Assembly (NCBI GenBank): GCA_947490345.1
Contig: CANLGL010000040.1
Location: forward strand, 1 to 48,407
Direction of reading: 5' to 3'
Source of the DNA: Deltaproteobacteria bacterium
GTDB taxonomy: Bacteria > Myxococcota_A > UBA796 > SXON01
Length of the DNA stretch: 48,407 bases
Each line of letters opens with the position of its first letter. The first letter of the stretch is position 1. This document shows, piece after piece, positions 28,499 to 36,515 of the stretch. The notes under the pieces are model-generated. The model was not told the DNA's origin and ran no database searches. It saw only the letters and a list, made by a program, of their open reading frames with translations. The translations under genes and the position numbers were made by a program.

Positions 28499-29317
28499 TC
28501 AGCCAACGACGCCGAGATGCGCGCTGACGCACCCCTCGTCCAGGTCGAGCTCGACGTCCAGCGCGTCGAATTCCTCGTCGAGCATGACGATGGCGTCATC
28601 GCCGAGCACGGGAAACCCTCCAGAAAGGAACTCCCAGAGGTCGTCGCGACGGGTTTCATCGAGGTCGAGGAACTCCACCCCCATCCCGATGCCGAGTGCC
28701 TGTTCCCTCACCACGCGCCGGACGACGCAGCGCAACTCGAACTGTCCGCCGTGGCTGGGATGGACGATGACTAGACCGAGGATTTCGCCCACCTCTCGCA
28801 GCGTATCCGCCACCAAGAACATCCCGCCTTTGGACACATCGCGGCTCGCGAACGGGAGCAGCTCCGCCGCCGCCGAGGTGTGCACCTCGAAGACCGCCTG
28901 CACCCGCTCGAAGCCCCGCCGCGTCGGCACGGTCGGAACCGCCGTCGCGCTCGCCACGATGGGGCCCTTCCCCGTGTCTGCACCAGCGGCCGGAACGGTG
29001 TGGACGAAGCGTTCCCATCGGGCGGTGAGCTCCGGGGAGTTGCCGTGGAGCTGCACGCTCACCCCTGGCATGACTTCGCCTCCTGGACGCACCACGCGCA
29101 GGGTGACGCCCGAAAACGACGTCGGCGTGGTGTCCCCCGGAAGGATCACCCGAAATTGGACCAGGCAGCGCTCGGGCGGTGGTGAGTCCGTTAGCAAACG
29201 GAGCCCGCCCCGACTGATGTCCTCGGTCACCCCGGTGATTTCCCGGCGTCCGACAACCAGGGTCACCCGAAGCCGAACCAGTACGCGACCGTGCCGCCGC
29301 CCTTTTTCGATCGCCAT
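28499..29317 (-). CDS. Protein with two PilZ domains (c-di-GMP receptor-like)
   Basis: 272 aa. ATG 29317 is supported by AGGAG six bases upstream. First PilZ domain: EKGRRHGRVLVRL with the RxxxR motif and TEDISRGGLRLL with the DxSxxG motif. Second, from about residue 135: RRGFERVQAVFEVH and SRDVSKGGMFLV. PilZ domains bind cyclic di-GMP through these two motifs; both look complete enough in the first domain, and the second lacks a clear RxxxR. The C-terminus is acidic (DEEFDALDVELDLDEG). Cytosolic; likely a motility, secretion or exopolysaccharide effector. Confidence 0.82.
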   Translation of the reverse strand: MAIEKGRRHGRVLVRLRVTLVVGRREITGVTEDISRGGLRLLTDSPPPERCLVQFRVILPGDTTPTSFSGVTLRVVRPGGEVMPGVSVQLHGNSPELTARWERFVHTVPAAGADTGKGPIVASATAVPTVPTRRGFERVQAVFEVHTSAAAELLPFASRDVSKGGMFLVADTLREVGEILGLVIVHPSHGGQFELRCVVRRVVREQALGIGMGVEFLDLDETRRDDLWEFLSGGFPVLGDDAIVMLDEEFDALDVELDLDEGCVSAHLGVVG

Positions 29318-29424
29318 ACTGAGCTCCTGAACCCCAATCGGTCGAAGTTGCCACGGGTGTAGGCCAGCCGGCGGAAGGCCAACCCCACGTTGCGAAGATA
29401 CGCCGCCCGCCACCCCGGAATCGC

Positions 29425-31356
29425 ATGCGCACGCTCCCGCTCTCGCTCGTTCTCGTGCTGACGGCCTGCTCCGACTACAACCTCAACGGCAAGCCGGAAG
29501 GGAACGGCGACAACGAGAACGACTCGGCGTGGGACGGCGAGGGAGACGGCGATGACAGCGGCTACCCTGAGGACACCGATCCCGATGTGTGCGAAGGGCG
29601 TTCGTTTCCGGGCAAGTCAGTCCGGCAGAACGAAGAGTGCGATGTCGAGACTCCCCCTGTCGGAAGCTTCACGCCGGTGGTGGAGTGGAAGAAGGACACG
29701 TTCCGAAACGCGCCCGGGTCCACCCAGATCATGATGATGCCCGCAGTCGGGTCGCTCAGCGACGACGACGGGGACGGCGACGCCGATGAGAACGACATCC
29801 CCGACGTGGTGGTCGTCACCTACGGCTCGGCCGACGTGGTGCGCGTCGTCAGCGGCGATGGCTCGGGCACCGAGCTGCTCACCATCGAGGGCAGCGGCGT
29901 GCAGGGCCAGGGCGGGGTCGCGCTCGGCGACATCGACAACGACGGCTGGACCGACATCATCATCCCGACCAACAACAAGACCCTCGTCGCCTACGACCAC
30001 AACGGCGCGCGGATGTGGACCAGCGCCAACCTCAACAGCTCGATGTACGGCACCAGCGACAACCCCGCCATCGCCGACCTCAACGGCGACGGAGAGCCCG
30101 AGATCATCTGTGGCTCGGCGATTGTCAGCAACACCGGCGCCACCCTGGGTCAAGGGCGCAATGGCATCGGCGGCGTCAACGGCAACAACGTCGGCACCAC
30201 GTCCTTTGCCTACGACATCGACAATGACGGCGATCAAGAAGTGGTCGTCGGCAATGCGCTCTATAAGCGCAACGGCAGCGCCCTGTGGACCAACGGGCAG
30301 GACGACGGCTACCCCGCGGTCGGCAACTTCGATGGGGACGACAAGGGCGAGATCGTCGTGAGCACGGGCGGCCGCATCCGCCTCCAAGACGACGATGGCA
30401 CCGTGCTCTGCAGCGCGAAGATTCCGGGCGCGGACTCCGCCTACTACGGCGGTCCACCGACGGTGGCAGACTTCGATGGTGACGGGGAGGCCGAGTTTGC
30501 GGCGGCGGCCGGCAGTCGGTACTCGGTGTTCGAGAAGGACTGCTCGGTCAAGTGGCAGGCGGTCACCCAGGACGCGTCCAGCGGCAACACCGGCAGCGCC
30601 GTCTTCGACTTCGAAGGCGACGGGGTCGCCGAGGCGGTGTACGCCGACGAGACGCGCTTGTGGGTCTTCGCGGGGCCCGATGGCAGCGTGAAGTTGGAGA
30701 GCAGCGAGCACAGCAACGCGACCTGGCTGGAGTACCCGGCCATCGCCGACGTGGATGCCGACGGGCAGGCGGAGATCATCGTCGCCAACACCAGCGGCCA
30801 CGCCGGCTTCTACGTCTTCGGCGACGCCGACGGGTCGTGGCGCGCGGCGCGTCGTGTCTGGAACCAGCACGCGTACACCATCACCAACATCAACGATGAT
30901 GGCAGCATCCCCGCCACCCCGGCGCGCAACCTTGAGACCTACAACAACTTCCGCTCGGGTGACATCTACGCCGGCTCTGACGGCTACACCCTCCCTGACC
31001 TCACCGCGACCGTCGAGGGTTTGTGCCTCGATGAGTGCGATGAGGGCGTGCTCGTAGCGTGGGTCTCCGTCGCCAATCGTGGTTACGAGGACATCACCCA
31101 GGACTTCATCGTCAACCTCATCGCGGTCGACGACGATGGCAATGTGTCAAGCATCGGCTCCACCGAGGTCACCGACACGGTTCCGGCCGGTGAGTCGCTG
31201 GATTCGTTCGAGTACCGCGTCGAGTCGGGCGCCAAGAAGATCGCGAGCCTGACCGCGGAGGTCGACGGTGGCAACGACGGTACCGGCGAGACGGTGGGCG
31301 AGTGCCTCGAAGACAACAATGAGGACCAGTGGAAGGAGAACCTTTGTAGCGATTGA
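29425..31356 (+). CDS. FG-GAP/VCBS propeller lipoprotein with CARDB domain, paralog 4
   Basis: 643 aa; MRTLPLSLVLVLTAC with lipobox Cys15. Acidic stalk (GDNENDSAWDGEGDGDDSG), then NEECDVETPPVGSFTPVVEW, which pairs it with paralog 2 (12769). Propeller blades include DDDGDGDADENDIPDVVVVT and VGNFDGDDKGEIVVSTGG. The linker WNQHAYTITNINDDGSIPA nearly repeats that of paralog 2. The CARDB-like end is GECLEDNNEDQWKENLCSD. Convergent with the following minus-strand operon. Confidence 0.82.
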   Translation: MRTLPLSLVLVLTACSDYNLNGKPEGNGDNENDSAWDGEGDGDDSGYPEDTDPDVCEGRSFPGKSVRQNEECDVETPPVGSFTPVVEWKKDTFRNAPGSTQIMMMPAVGSLSDDDGDGDADENDIPDVVVVTYGSADVVRVVSGDGSGTELLTIEGSGVQGQGGVALGDIDNDGWTDIIIPTNNKTLVAYDHNGARMWTSANLNSSMYGTSDNPAIADLNGDGEPEIICGSAIVSNTGATLGQGRNGIGGVNGNNVGTTSFAYDIDNDGDQEVVVGNALYKRNGSALWTNGQDDGYPAVGNFDGDDKGEIVVSTGGRIRLQDDDGTVLCSAKIPGADSAYYGGPPTVADFDGDGEAEFAAAAGSRYSVFEKDCSVKWQAVTQDASSGNTGSAVFDFEGDGVAEAVYADETRLWVFAGPDGSVKLESSEHSNATWLEYPAIADVDADGQAEIIVANTSGHAGFYVFGDADGSWRAARRVWNQHAYTITNINDDGSIPATPARNLETYNNFRSGDIYAGSDGYTLPDLTATVEGLCLDECDEGVLVAWVSVANRGYEDITQDFIVNLIAVDDDGNVSSIGSTEVTDTVPAGESLDSFEYRVESGAKKIASLTAEVDGGNDGTGETVGECLEDNNEDQWKENLCSD

Positions 31357-31372
31357 CGCGGTGTGGGAGGCC

Positions 31373-31397
31373 GCCCGGCTTTGGCCAGGCGCCGGGC
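31373..31397. terminator. Hairpin after FG-GAP paralog 4
   Basis: gcccggc at 31373-31379 pairs with gccgggc at 31391-31397 (7 bp, 11-base loop) in the 46-bp gap between convergent genes. No T run, so termination is only suggested. Confidence 0.4.
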
Positions 31398-31402
31398 TCT
31401 CT

Positions 31403-31591
31403 CTACGGGCCGGGGGCCCTCCGCTCTCCCGGGTCCCGCGGACCTGCCGCGCGCCCCCCACGCTTCCCCCACCACGCCCGGACGTCGGCGACGACGCCCT
31501 TGTAGCAGAAGTAGAAGATGATGGCGTTGGCGAGGAAGAAGAAGAACCACTCCGTGGCGTGCCACGGCGCCATCGCCTGAGCGTGCATCAT
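31403..31591 (-). CDS. Small membrane protein, unknown
   Basis: 62 aa with one clear membrane segment (TEWFFFFLANAIIFYFCYKG) and a basic, Pro/Gly-rich C-terminus. No family recognised. Begins 10 bases after the stop of the next upstream membrane gene, so probably the last gene of the minus-strand operon that starts at 35672. Confidence 0.55.
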   Translation of the reverse strand: MMHAQAMAPWHATEWFFFFLANAIIFYFCYKGVVADVRAWWGKRGGRAAGPRDPGERRAPGP

Positions 31592-31601
31592 CGTCCCGCC
31601 C

Positions 31602-32093
31602 TCATCGGCCAGCCAGCGTGCCGAGCACGATCACCGCGGTGAAGAGGGCGGCGTTGAACGCGAGCTGCCGACTGACGCGTCCCGCCGTCGCCTCGTACGC
31701 CGCCGCATCGACGACGCTGCCGTCTTTGTCGAGCGTCCGCGCCGGATCGAGCGTCCAGATCTCGAGGTGGACGTAGCTGACCCAGCCGACGAAAAGCAGC
31801 GCCAACCGCGCCGAGAGCATGCTGTGCTCGGTGGTGTCCCAGTGCACCGCCAGGCTGGCCGGGAGCGCCACGCCGGGATTCTGGCCCACGACGTGGAGGT
31901 ACAGCTCGGTGGGGATGAACGCGCCAAGCGAGAGGCCAATCCCGGCGCCGAACGAGCGGTAGACGCGCACGACGTCCTCGGTGAGGACGTGCGGGATGTG
32001 CGCGCGGAAAAGCAGCAGGAGCGCGAAGATCAAGAGCGCCCCGCCATGCACCGTCGCCGCCAACACGTTGATAGCGTGCATCACTTCGGTCAC
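31602..32093 (-). CDS. Integral membrane protein, unknown
   Basis: 163 aa from GTG 32093, which shares GTGA with the stop of the preceding gene. Four likely membrane segments: INVLAATVHGGALLIFALLL, SFGAGIGLSLGAFIPTELYL, LALLFVGWVSYVHLEIW, QLAFNAALFTAVIVLGTLAG. His residues in segments 1 and 3 could be functional (haem or metal), but I do not recognise the family. Coupled to the MmgE/PrpD-like gene. Confidence 0.65.
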   Translation of the reverse strand: MTEVMHAINVLAATVHGGALLIFALLLLFRAHIPHVLTEDVVRVYRSFGAGIGLSLGAFIPTELYLHVVGQNPGVALPASLAVHWDTTEHSMLSARLALLFVGWVSYVHLEIWTLDPARTLDKDGSVVDAAAYEATAGRVSRQLAFNAALFTAVIVLGTLAGR

Positions 32094-33454
32094 GACAGAA
32101 GCTCCGCGATCCAGTCGCGGGCAGGCCGATCAGCGGGGGAGGCCAACAGGCGATTTACCCGCGCGTCGTCGCCGAAGCGCGCGCGGGCCGCCGGCTCCAG
32201 GCCGGCCCCATGGCCAGTGGGCGTTTGCCGACGCTCGGGCCACCAGCCGCCGCGGGTCGTGTACAACTTCAGCTCGGTGGGCCACGCCAGCGCGTCGTCG
32301 ACGGTGCAGGCCGCGAGGCCTCCGGTGCGGCGCAACCCGGCCAGGGCCGCCCACGGCCGTTCGCGCAAAAGCGGCAGCAGCTCGCCCGACAGCTCGGCAC
32401 CCCGCAGCCGTCCAGCAGCCGCCTTGCCGATGACGCGGAGGCCGGCCTCGCCGAGCACCGGCCCGAGCGCCTCGGCCATCAAGCGCGCCTTGCGCGCCGA
32501 CAGGCGGCTGTCGGTCACCACCTCGACCCGAGCCGCCACCGCGGCCACGTCCTCCGTCTTGTCCCCAGAGGCACCCTCGGCCAGCCACTCCGGTCCCAGC
32601 TCGTGCTGGGTGATCATGAGCGCGGCGGCCTCTGCCAGCGAGGTGGCGCCGAGCGCCGGTCGAGGCAATCCCACGGCGGCGGACTCGGCCGAGCCCCACG
32701 CGGTCCGAAAGACCACGCGCTCGATCTGGTCGGCGCGCAGCCGCTTTTCTCCCGCCTTCAGGTGACGGCACAGGATCACGTCCAGCGCGTCGAGCGCGGT
32801 GTTCATCCACGGCGAACCGGGGTAGCGAGCGACAATCAACGACCGGGTCAGCCACACGGCTCCGGTCGCGCCCAGCGCGCTCGATCCCATCGCCGAAGCG
32901 CCGGCCATTCCCGGACGGTGCACCGCCTCCGCGTGACGACGCGCCCCAGCGCTGCTGGCCACGTCGGCCAGCGCCACGCCACCGTCGCCTCCTAACGCAC
33001 CCTCCACCTCTTGGAGCATGCCGCTGGCGCCGGCCCCGGCCAAGCGCGCCCGAACCACCGCTGCGGCCACCCGCATGGCGCGGAGATCCACCTGGTCCGC
33101 CTGACAGGCGAAGGCCCCGGCCAGGCCGACGCGCGCCGCTACCTCCAGCGCTGCGACGCTGCTGGTGACGAGCTCGTCGAGCGTGCCCGCCTGCGTCAGC
33201 CAGGCCGACGGCCCGAGCCCGGCGCCCACCCGCCCGCCTACGGTGAGGTCGTCGAACGGCACCTGGAGGAAGCGCCCCGTCTGCGCCTCGGCACCGTCGC
33301 CAAACTCCGCCCCTCCAGGCAACGCTGCCAACCGACGCGCGGCGCCAGCCAGCCCCACGTGCTGCAAGCGAGCCGTGGTCGCGACATCGGCGGGAACGTC
33401 AGCGGGGGTGAGGGCAGCAGCCCACGCACACAGGTCGGAGAGAGAGCCGCTCAT
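32090..33454 (-). CDS. MmgE/PrpD-like protein (divergent)
   Basis: 454 aa from ATG 33454, which overlaps the TGA of the FadL-like gene by one base. The N-terminus (LSDLCAWAAALTPADVPADV then ATTARLQHVGLAGA) and the later RADQIERVVFRTAWGS are like MmgE/PrpD proteins, a fold that includes 2-methylcitrate and related dehydratases. The middle is Ala/Gly-rich. I cannot confirm active-site residues, so this is a tentative family call. No 2-methylcitrate genes are nearby. Confidence 0.45.
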   Translation of the reverse strand: MSGSLSDLCAWAAALTPADVPADVATTARLQHVGLAGAARRLAALPGGAEFGDGAEAQTGRFLQVPFDDLTVGGRVGAGLGPSAWLTQAGTLDELVTSSVAALEVAARVGLAGAFACQADQVDLRAMRVAAAVVRARLAGAGASGMLQEVEGALGGDGGVALADVASSAGARRHAEAVHRPGMAGASAMGSSALGATGAVWLTRSLIVARYPGSPWMNTALDALDVILCRHLKAGEKRLRADQIERVVFRTAWGSAESAAVGLPRPALGATSLAEAAALMITQHELGPEWLAEGASGDKTEDVAAVAARVEVVTDSRLSARKARLMAEALGPVLGEAGLRVIGKAAAGRLRGAELSGELLPLLRERPWAALAGLRRTGGLAACTVDDALAWPTELKLYTTRGGWWPERRQTPTGHGAGLEPAARARFGDDARVNRLLASPADRPARDWIAELLS

Positions 33455-34911
33455 CAGTACTCGAGACCCCACTGCACCCCAGCCGCCAACAGATGCCCGC
33501 CGATGGGGATCGGCGAGCCGTCCACCGAATAACCCGCTGTCGGGGTGTCCGGGGTGCCGCGGTCGAGCTGACCCGAGGCCACGATGTGGTACTGCAAGAA
33601 CCCGTCGAGGCGCACGCGGCGTTGATTCCCTGGCTTGCGGAACGGGTCGTCGTGTTCAATGCCCAAGCCGACCGCGAACAGCGTGCGGTCGCCGTCCAAG
33701 AGCGCCGTTTCGGTAGACTGGCTCTTCAGTGGGGTGGGCTCGAAGCCCGCGCCGCCACGCAACGAGATCACCCAGTCCCCAGACCGCTCCCACAGGCGGA
33801 ATTTTGGCAGCTTGACCTCGGCCCCGACCCGCGGTGACCACGTCGCCACCAGCGTGATCGAGCTCGGGTTCCCGTCGGTCGCCGAGCCGTCCGGCACGTC
33901 CAGACCCGCCCCGTCAACGGTGAAGTGCGTCACCTTGGCGATGCTCGGCAGCGCCTCGTCCCAGGCAGTGCGCTTGACGTCCACCGTGAGTGTGCAGGTG
34001 TCTGCGATCTCGTAGGCCGCGCCAAGGTTCACCTGACTCGGCGTGTAGTGGTCGAAGACGCCGAGGCTGATGCCGAGGGTGAACGGCAGCACCAGCGGGT
34101 CGAGGTCCCCGATCTGCTCGGTGCGCGCGTTGACCTGAAGGTCGATCTCGACGTCGACGGGAAGACCGGCATCGCCTCGCCACGACGCCCCCAACTCCAG
34201 GCCGTCCAGCACCGGCAGCGCCTGTCCGGCGTCCCAGTGCATGGACACAATCGGCGCGTACCCCGGGACCAGATCCAGCTCCATGTCGTGGACGTCGAGC
34301 CCCACGGCGACCACGTCCCCGGCGTTCGTGTCGCCTTCTTCGGCGCCACTGACGGTGAGGTCCATGGTGGCCGAGATGCGGTATTTCGCCCTGGGAATCA
34401 TCTGCACACCGGCACCCAGCGCGAGCCCCCACTTCGGTCGAATCCCGGCGCCGATCGCCAGCTCATACCGTTGGGCCCGGTTTTCGTAGAGGAAGTACGT
34501 GGGAAGTTGCGGATCGAAGGTCTGGAGCCGAATGAGCCGGTCCATCGGGAGGAAAAGTCCGGCGCCGAATGAAAACATCGTCCCGATCGGGCGGGTCACC
34601 CCCACCATGAACCCTTGCACCGGGTCGTACTCCGGACCGACCTCCAGGGGCTCGTCAAGCTCGTCAACAAGGCCGTCGCGGTTCTGGTCCCACCACACCG
34701 GCGAGATCGGCTCGAAAGCAGAGTCGACCCCGACAAAGCCGAGCGACGCCTGCGGGTAGCGCTGCCCCGCGAGCGCGGCTGGATTCTGAAGGATTGACTC
34801 GGCGCCCTCCTCCAACGCGACACCGCCGCCGCCACGCCCCATCTTCCGGGCGCCGAAGCCGTAAAACTCCATCGGACTGCCCAGCGCCGCCGCTGCGAGC
34901 AGCAGAATCAC
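33454..34911 (-). CDS. FadL/OmpP1-type outer-membrane protein
   Basis: 485 aa from GTG 34911, sharing GTGA with the upstream stop. The signal peptide is short (MILLLAAAALGSPMEFYGFG). The mature start FYGFGARKMGRGGGGVALEE then QNPAALAG is the hatch-region signature of the FadL/OmpP1/TodX family, which takes up fatty acids and other hydrophobic compounds. Strands follow to the terminal LLAAGVQWGLEY with a C-terminal aromatic residue, as required for barrel assembly. An unusual insert with an EF-hand-like DQNRDGLVDELDE occurs near residue 78. Confidence 0.78.
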   Translation of the reverse strand: MILLLAAAALGSPMEFYGFGARKMGRGGGGVALEEGAESILQNPAALAGQRYPQASLGFVGVDSAFEPISPVWWDQNRDGLVDELDEPLEVGPEYDPVQGFMVGVTRPIGTMFSFGAGLFLPMDRLIRLQTFDPQLPTYFLYENRAQRYELAIGAGIRPKWGLALGAGVQMIPRAKYRISATMDLTVSGAEEGDTNAGDVVAVGLDVHDMELDLVPGYAPIVSMHWDAGQALPVLDGLELGASWRGDAGLPVDVEIDLQVNARTEQIGDLDPLVLPFTLGISLGVFDHYTPSQVNLGAAYEIADTCTLTVDVKRTAWDEALPSIAKVTHFTVDGAGLDVPDGSATDGNPSSITLVATWSPRVGAEVKLPKFRLWERSGDWVISLRGGAGFEPTPLKSQSTETALLDGDRTLFAVGLGIEHDDPFRKPGNQRRVRLDGFLQYHIVASGQLDRGTPDTPTAGYSVDGSPIPIGGHLLAAGVQWGLEY

Positions 34912-35672
34912 GCGTACCCGATCTCTGGCACCGGGGTCAGCGCGATCTGGCGGAGATGTTCGATCAGGTTGATCGGCGTCTCATTGCCGAGCGCTTCGCG
35001 CAAACAGGCGATCCGCCCGCTCAGATTGGCGGTGGCCAGCCCCGAGCCCTTGTAGATGCCACGCTCCTGGCCGGCGTTGACGGCCGTGTAGCCGTGACCC
35101 AAAAACTTCCCGGCCAACGCACCCCACTGGCGAGCGGGGAAGCGGTGCGGCGCGAAGTAGTAGAACTTTTCGGGCGGGCAGTCTGGGTGACTGGCGACGC
35201 CGATCGCCTCCGGCAAGTCGGCAGGGTAGGCGCGCTCGCCCTTGGGGTGCGCAGCAGCGATGACCACGGCGCCCTTTTCGACCGCGTTGGCGCAGCAGTC
35301 CCGCAGGAGCAGCGCCTTTCCCATGTTGGGTGTGCCCAGCGAGAGGTTGACGACGCCGGCGCCGTTTTTCGCGGCCAGCTCGATCGCCGCGGCCATCAAA
35401 TCGGCGCTGGTGCGCAGCTTGGCGTCCATGATCTTGATGCACATGAGCTGCGCGTGCGGCGCAACGGCGTGGACCGCGGCGGCGATCTCCGTGCCGTGAC
35501 CGTTTTCGTCAGCGAAGTCCGAGGCGAGCAGCGCGTGGGCAGTCGCATTGAGGGAGATGTTCCAGCCGGTGAGGTCGGCGCCTGCAAGCCGAGGGTCGCG
35601 AACATCCACGCCGCTGTCGACGATGGCGATGACTTGACCCTTTCCGGTGTACTCCGTTCCGCGAAACCGCAT
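34908..35672 (-). CDS. Subtilase-fold protein lacking catalytic Ser and oxyanion Asn
   Basis: 254 aa. ATG 35672 is chosen because AGGAA lies about 7 bases upstream and the fold begins there; the open frame further upstream is low-complexity. Asp19 (VIAIVDSGVD) and His59 (ENGHGTEIAA) are in place. The strand VNLSLGT is normal. At the oxyanion Asn the sequence is VVIAAAHPKGERAYP instead of AAGN, and the catalytic GTSxAxP reads GSGLATANLSG, placing Gly211 at the Ser position with Ser210 next to it. No signal or propeptide. It is either inactive or uses Ser210. First gene of an overlapping operon with FadL- and MmgE/PrpD-like genes. Confidence 0.68.
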   Translation of the reverse strand: MRFRGTEYTGKGQVIAIVDSGVDVRDPRLAGADLTGWNISLNATAHALLASDFADENGHGTEIAAAVHAVAPHAQLMCIKIMDAKLRTSADLMAAAIELAAKNGAGVVNLSLGTPNMGKALLLRDCCANAVEKGAVVIAAAHPKGERAYPADLPEAIGVASHPDCPPEKFYYFAPHRFPARQWGALAGKFLGHGYTAVNAGQERGIYKGSGLATANLSGRIACLREALGNETPINLIEHLRQIALTPVPEIGYA

Positions 35673-35765
35673 TCTGCTTCCTGTCAGCGCGCCCATCCTA
35701 CGGGGTTCGCCGCCCTTCGGCAAGCGGCGGAGAGCGCGGTATGCTGCAGGAAGCCGCTGTAGACC

Positions 35766-36515
35766 TTGTCGAAGCCCCCTGCACCTCCGGTTCCGTTGTT
35801 GTCGGGCGCCCGCGCCCGTGCTGGGATTGTTGCACTCTCTGAACGCGTTGGTGCGTCGGGTGCACGAACACGGGTTTTCGGCCACCCGGCAGCAATGCCG
35901 GCCAACCGGGATGCGTTCGCGGCCGCGGGGTTGGCCACCGCGATGGGGCTTCTTGGTTGGCCGCTGCCGAGCTTCGCGCTCTGGCTCGGTGCCATCGGGC
36001 TGGCCGGTGCGGTTTTGGCGGCGATGGGCCTGGCGTTATGGCCCCGGCAAGCGGCGTGGACCCTCATCGTCGGGGCACCGGGGCCGGCGATCCGTCACCT
36101 CGACGTCTTGGCGCTGGACATCCGGCGGCCCCGGCGCTGGCTGGCGGCGGTCGCGGCGGTGCCGGCCGTGGTCTGCCTGCTGAGCCCGGGAACGTGGTGG
36201 GCGCTGGCCGCCGGACTCGTCGCGGCTGGGGTCTGTGCGTTTGACTTCGCCAAGGCCCGTGACCTGTCCATCGATGCGGTCGAGGCCTGGGTCCTGGAGC
36301 GCGCGGGGCGCGCGGATGCACTGGTGCTGGTATCGACGGCGGGTTCGGCCTACGGCGAGGGGGTGTCGGCGGTGGTGGATTGGTTTGGACTGCCAGGCGG
36401 AGCCTTGTCGCTGACCATCGACGAAGCCGGGGATAGCGGCGTCCGGCGGCACCTCGCCGACCGGGGAGTCGGGGGAGGGGCCGATGTGGTGGCTGGCGAC
36501 CGCGCTCGCGGCTGA
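35766..36515 (+). CDS. Membrane protein of unknown function
   Basis: Up to 249 aa from a weak TTG at 35766; ATG 35895 is an alternative, and the true start is uncertain. Two to four membrane segments (AGLATAMGLLGWPLPSFAL, LGAIGLAGAVLAAMGLAL, LAAVAAVPAVVCLLSPG) precede a soluble C-terminus with ADALVLVSTAGSAYGEGV. I do not recognise the family. The last 32 bases overlap the next gene, which suggests a shared transcript with the surface protein and the L,D-transpeptidase. Confidence 0.55.
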   Translation: MSKPPAPPVPLLSGARARAGIVALSERVGASGARTRVFGHPAAMPANRDAFAAAGLATAMGLLGWPLPSFALWLGAIGLAGAVLAAMGLALWPRQAAWTLIVGAPGPAIRHLDVLALDIRRPRRWLAAVAAVPAVVCLLSPGTWWALAAGLVAAGVCAFDFAKARDLSIDAVEAWVLERAGRADALVLVSTAGSAYGEGVSAVVDWFGLPGGALSLTIDEAGDSGVRRHLADRGVGGGADVVAGDRARG

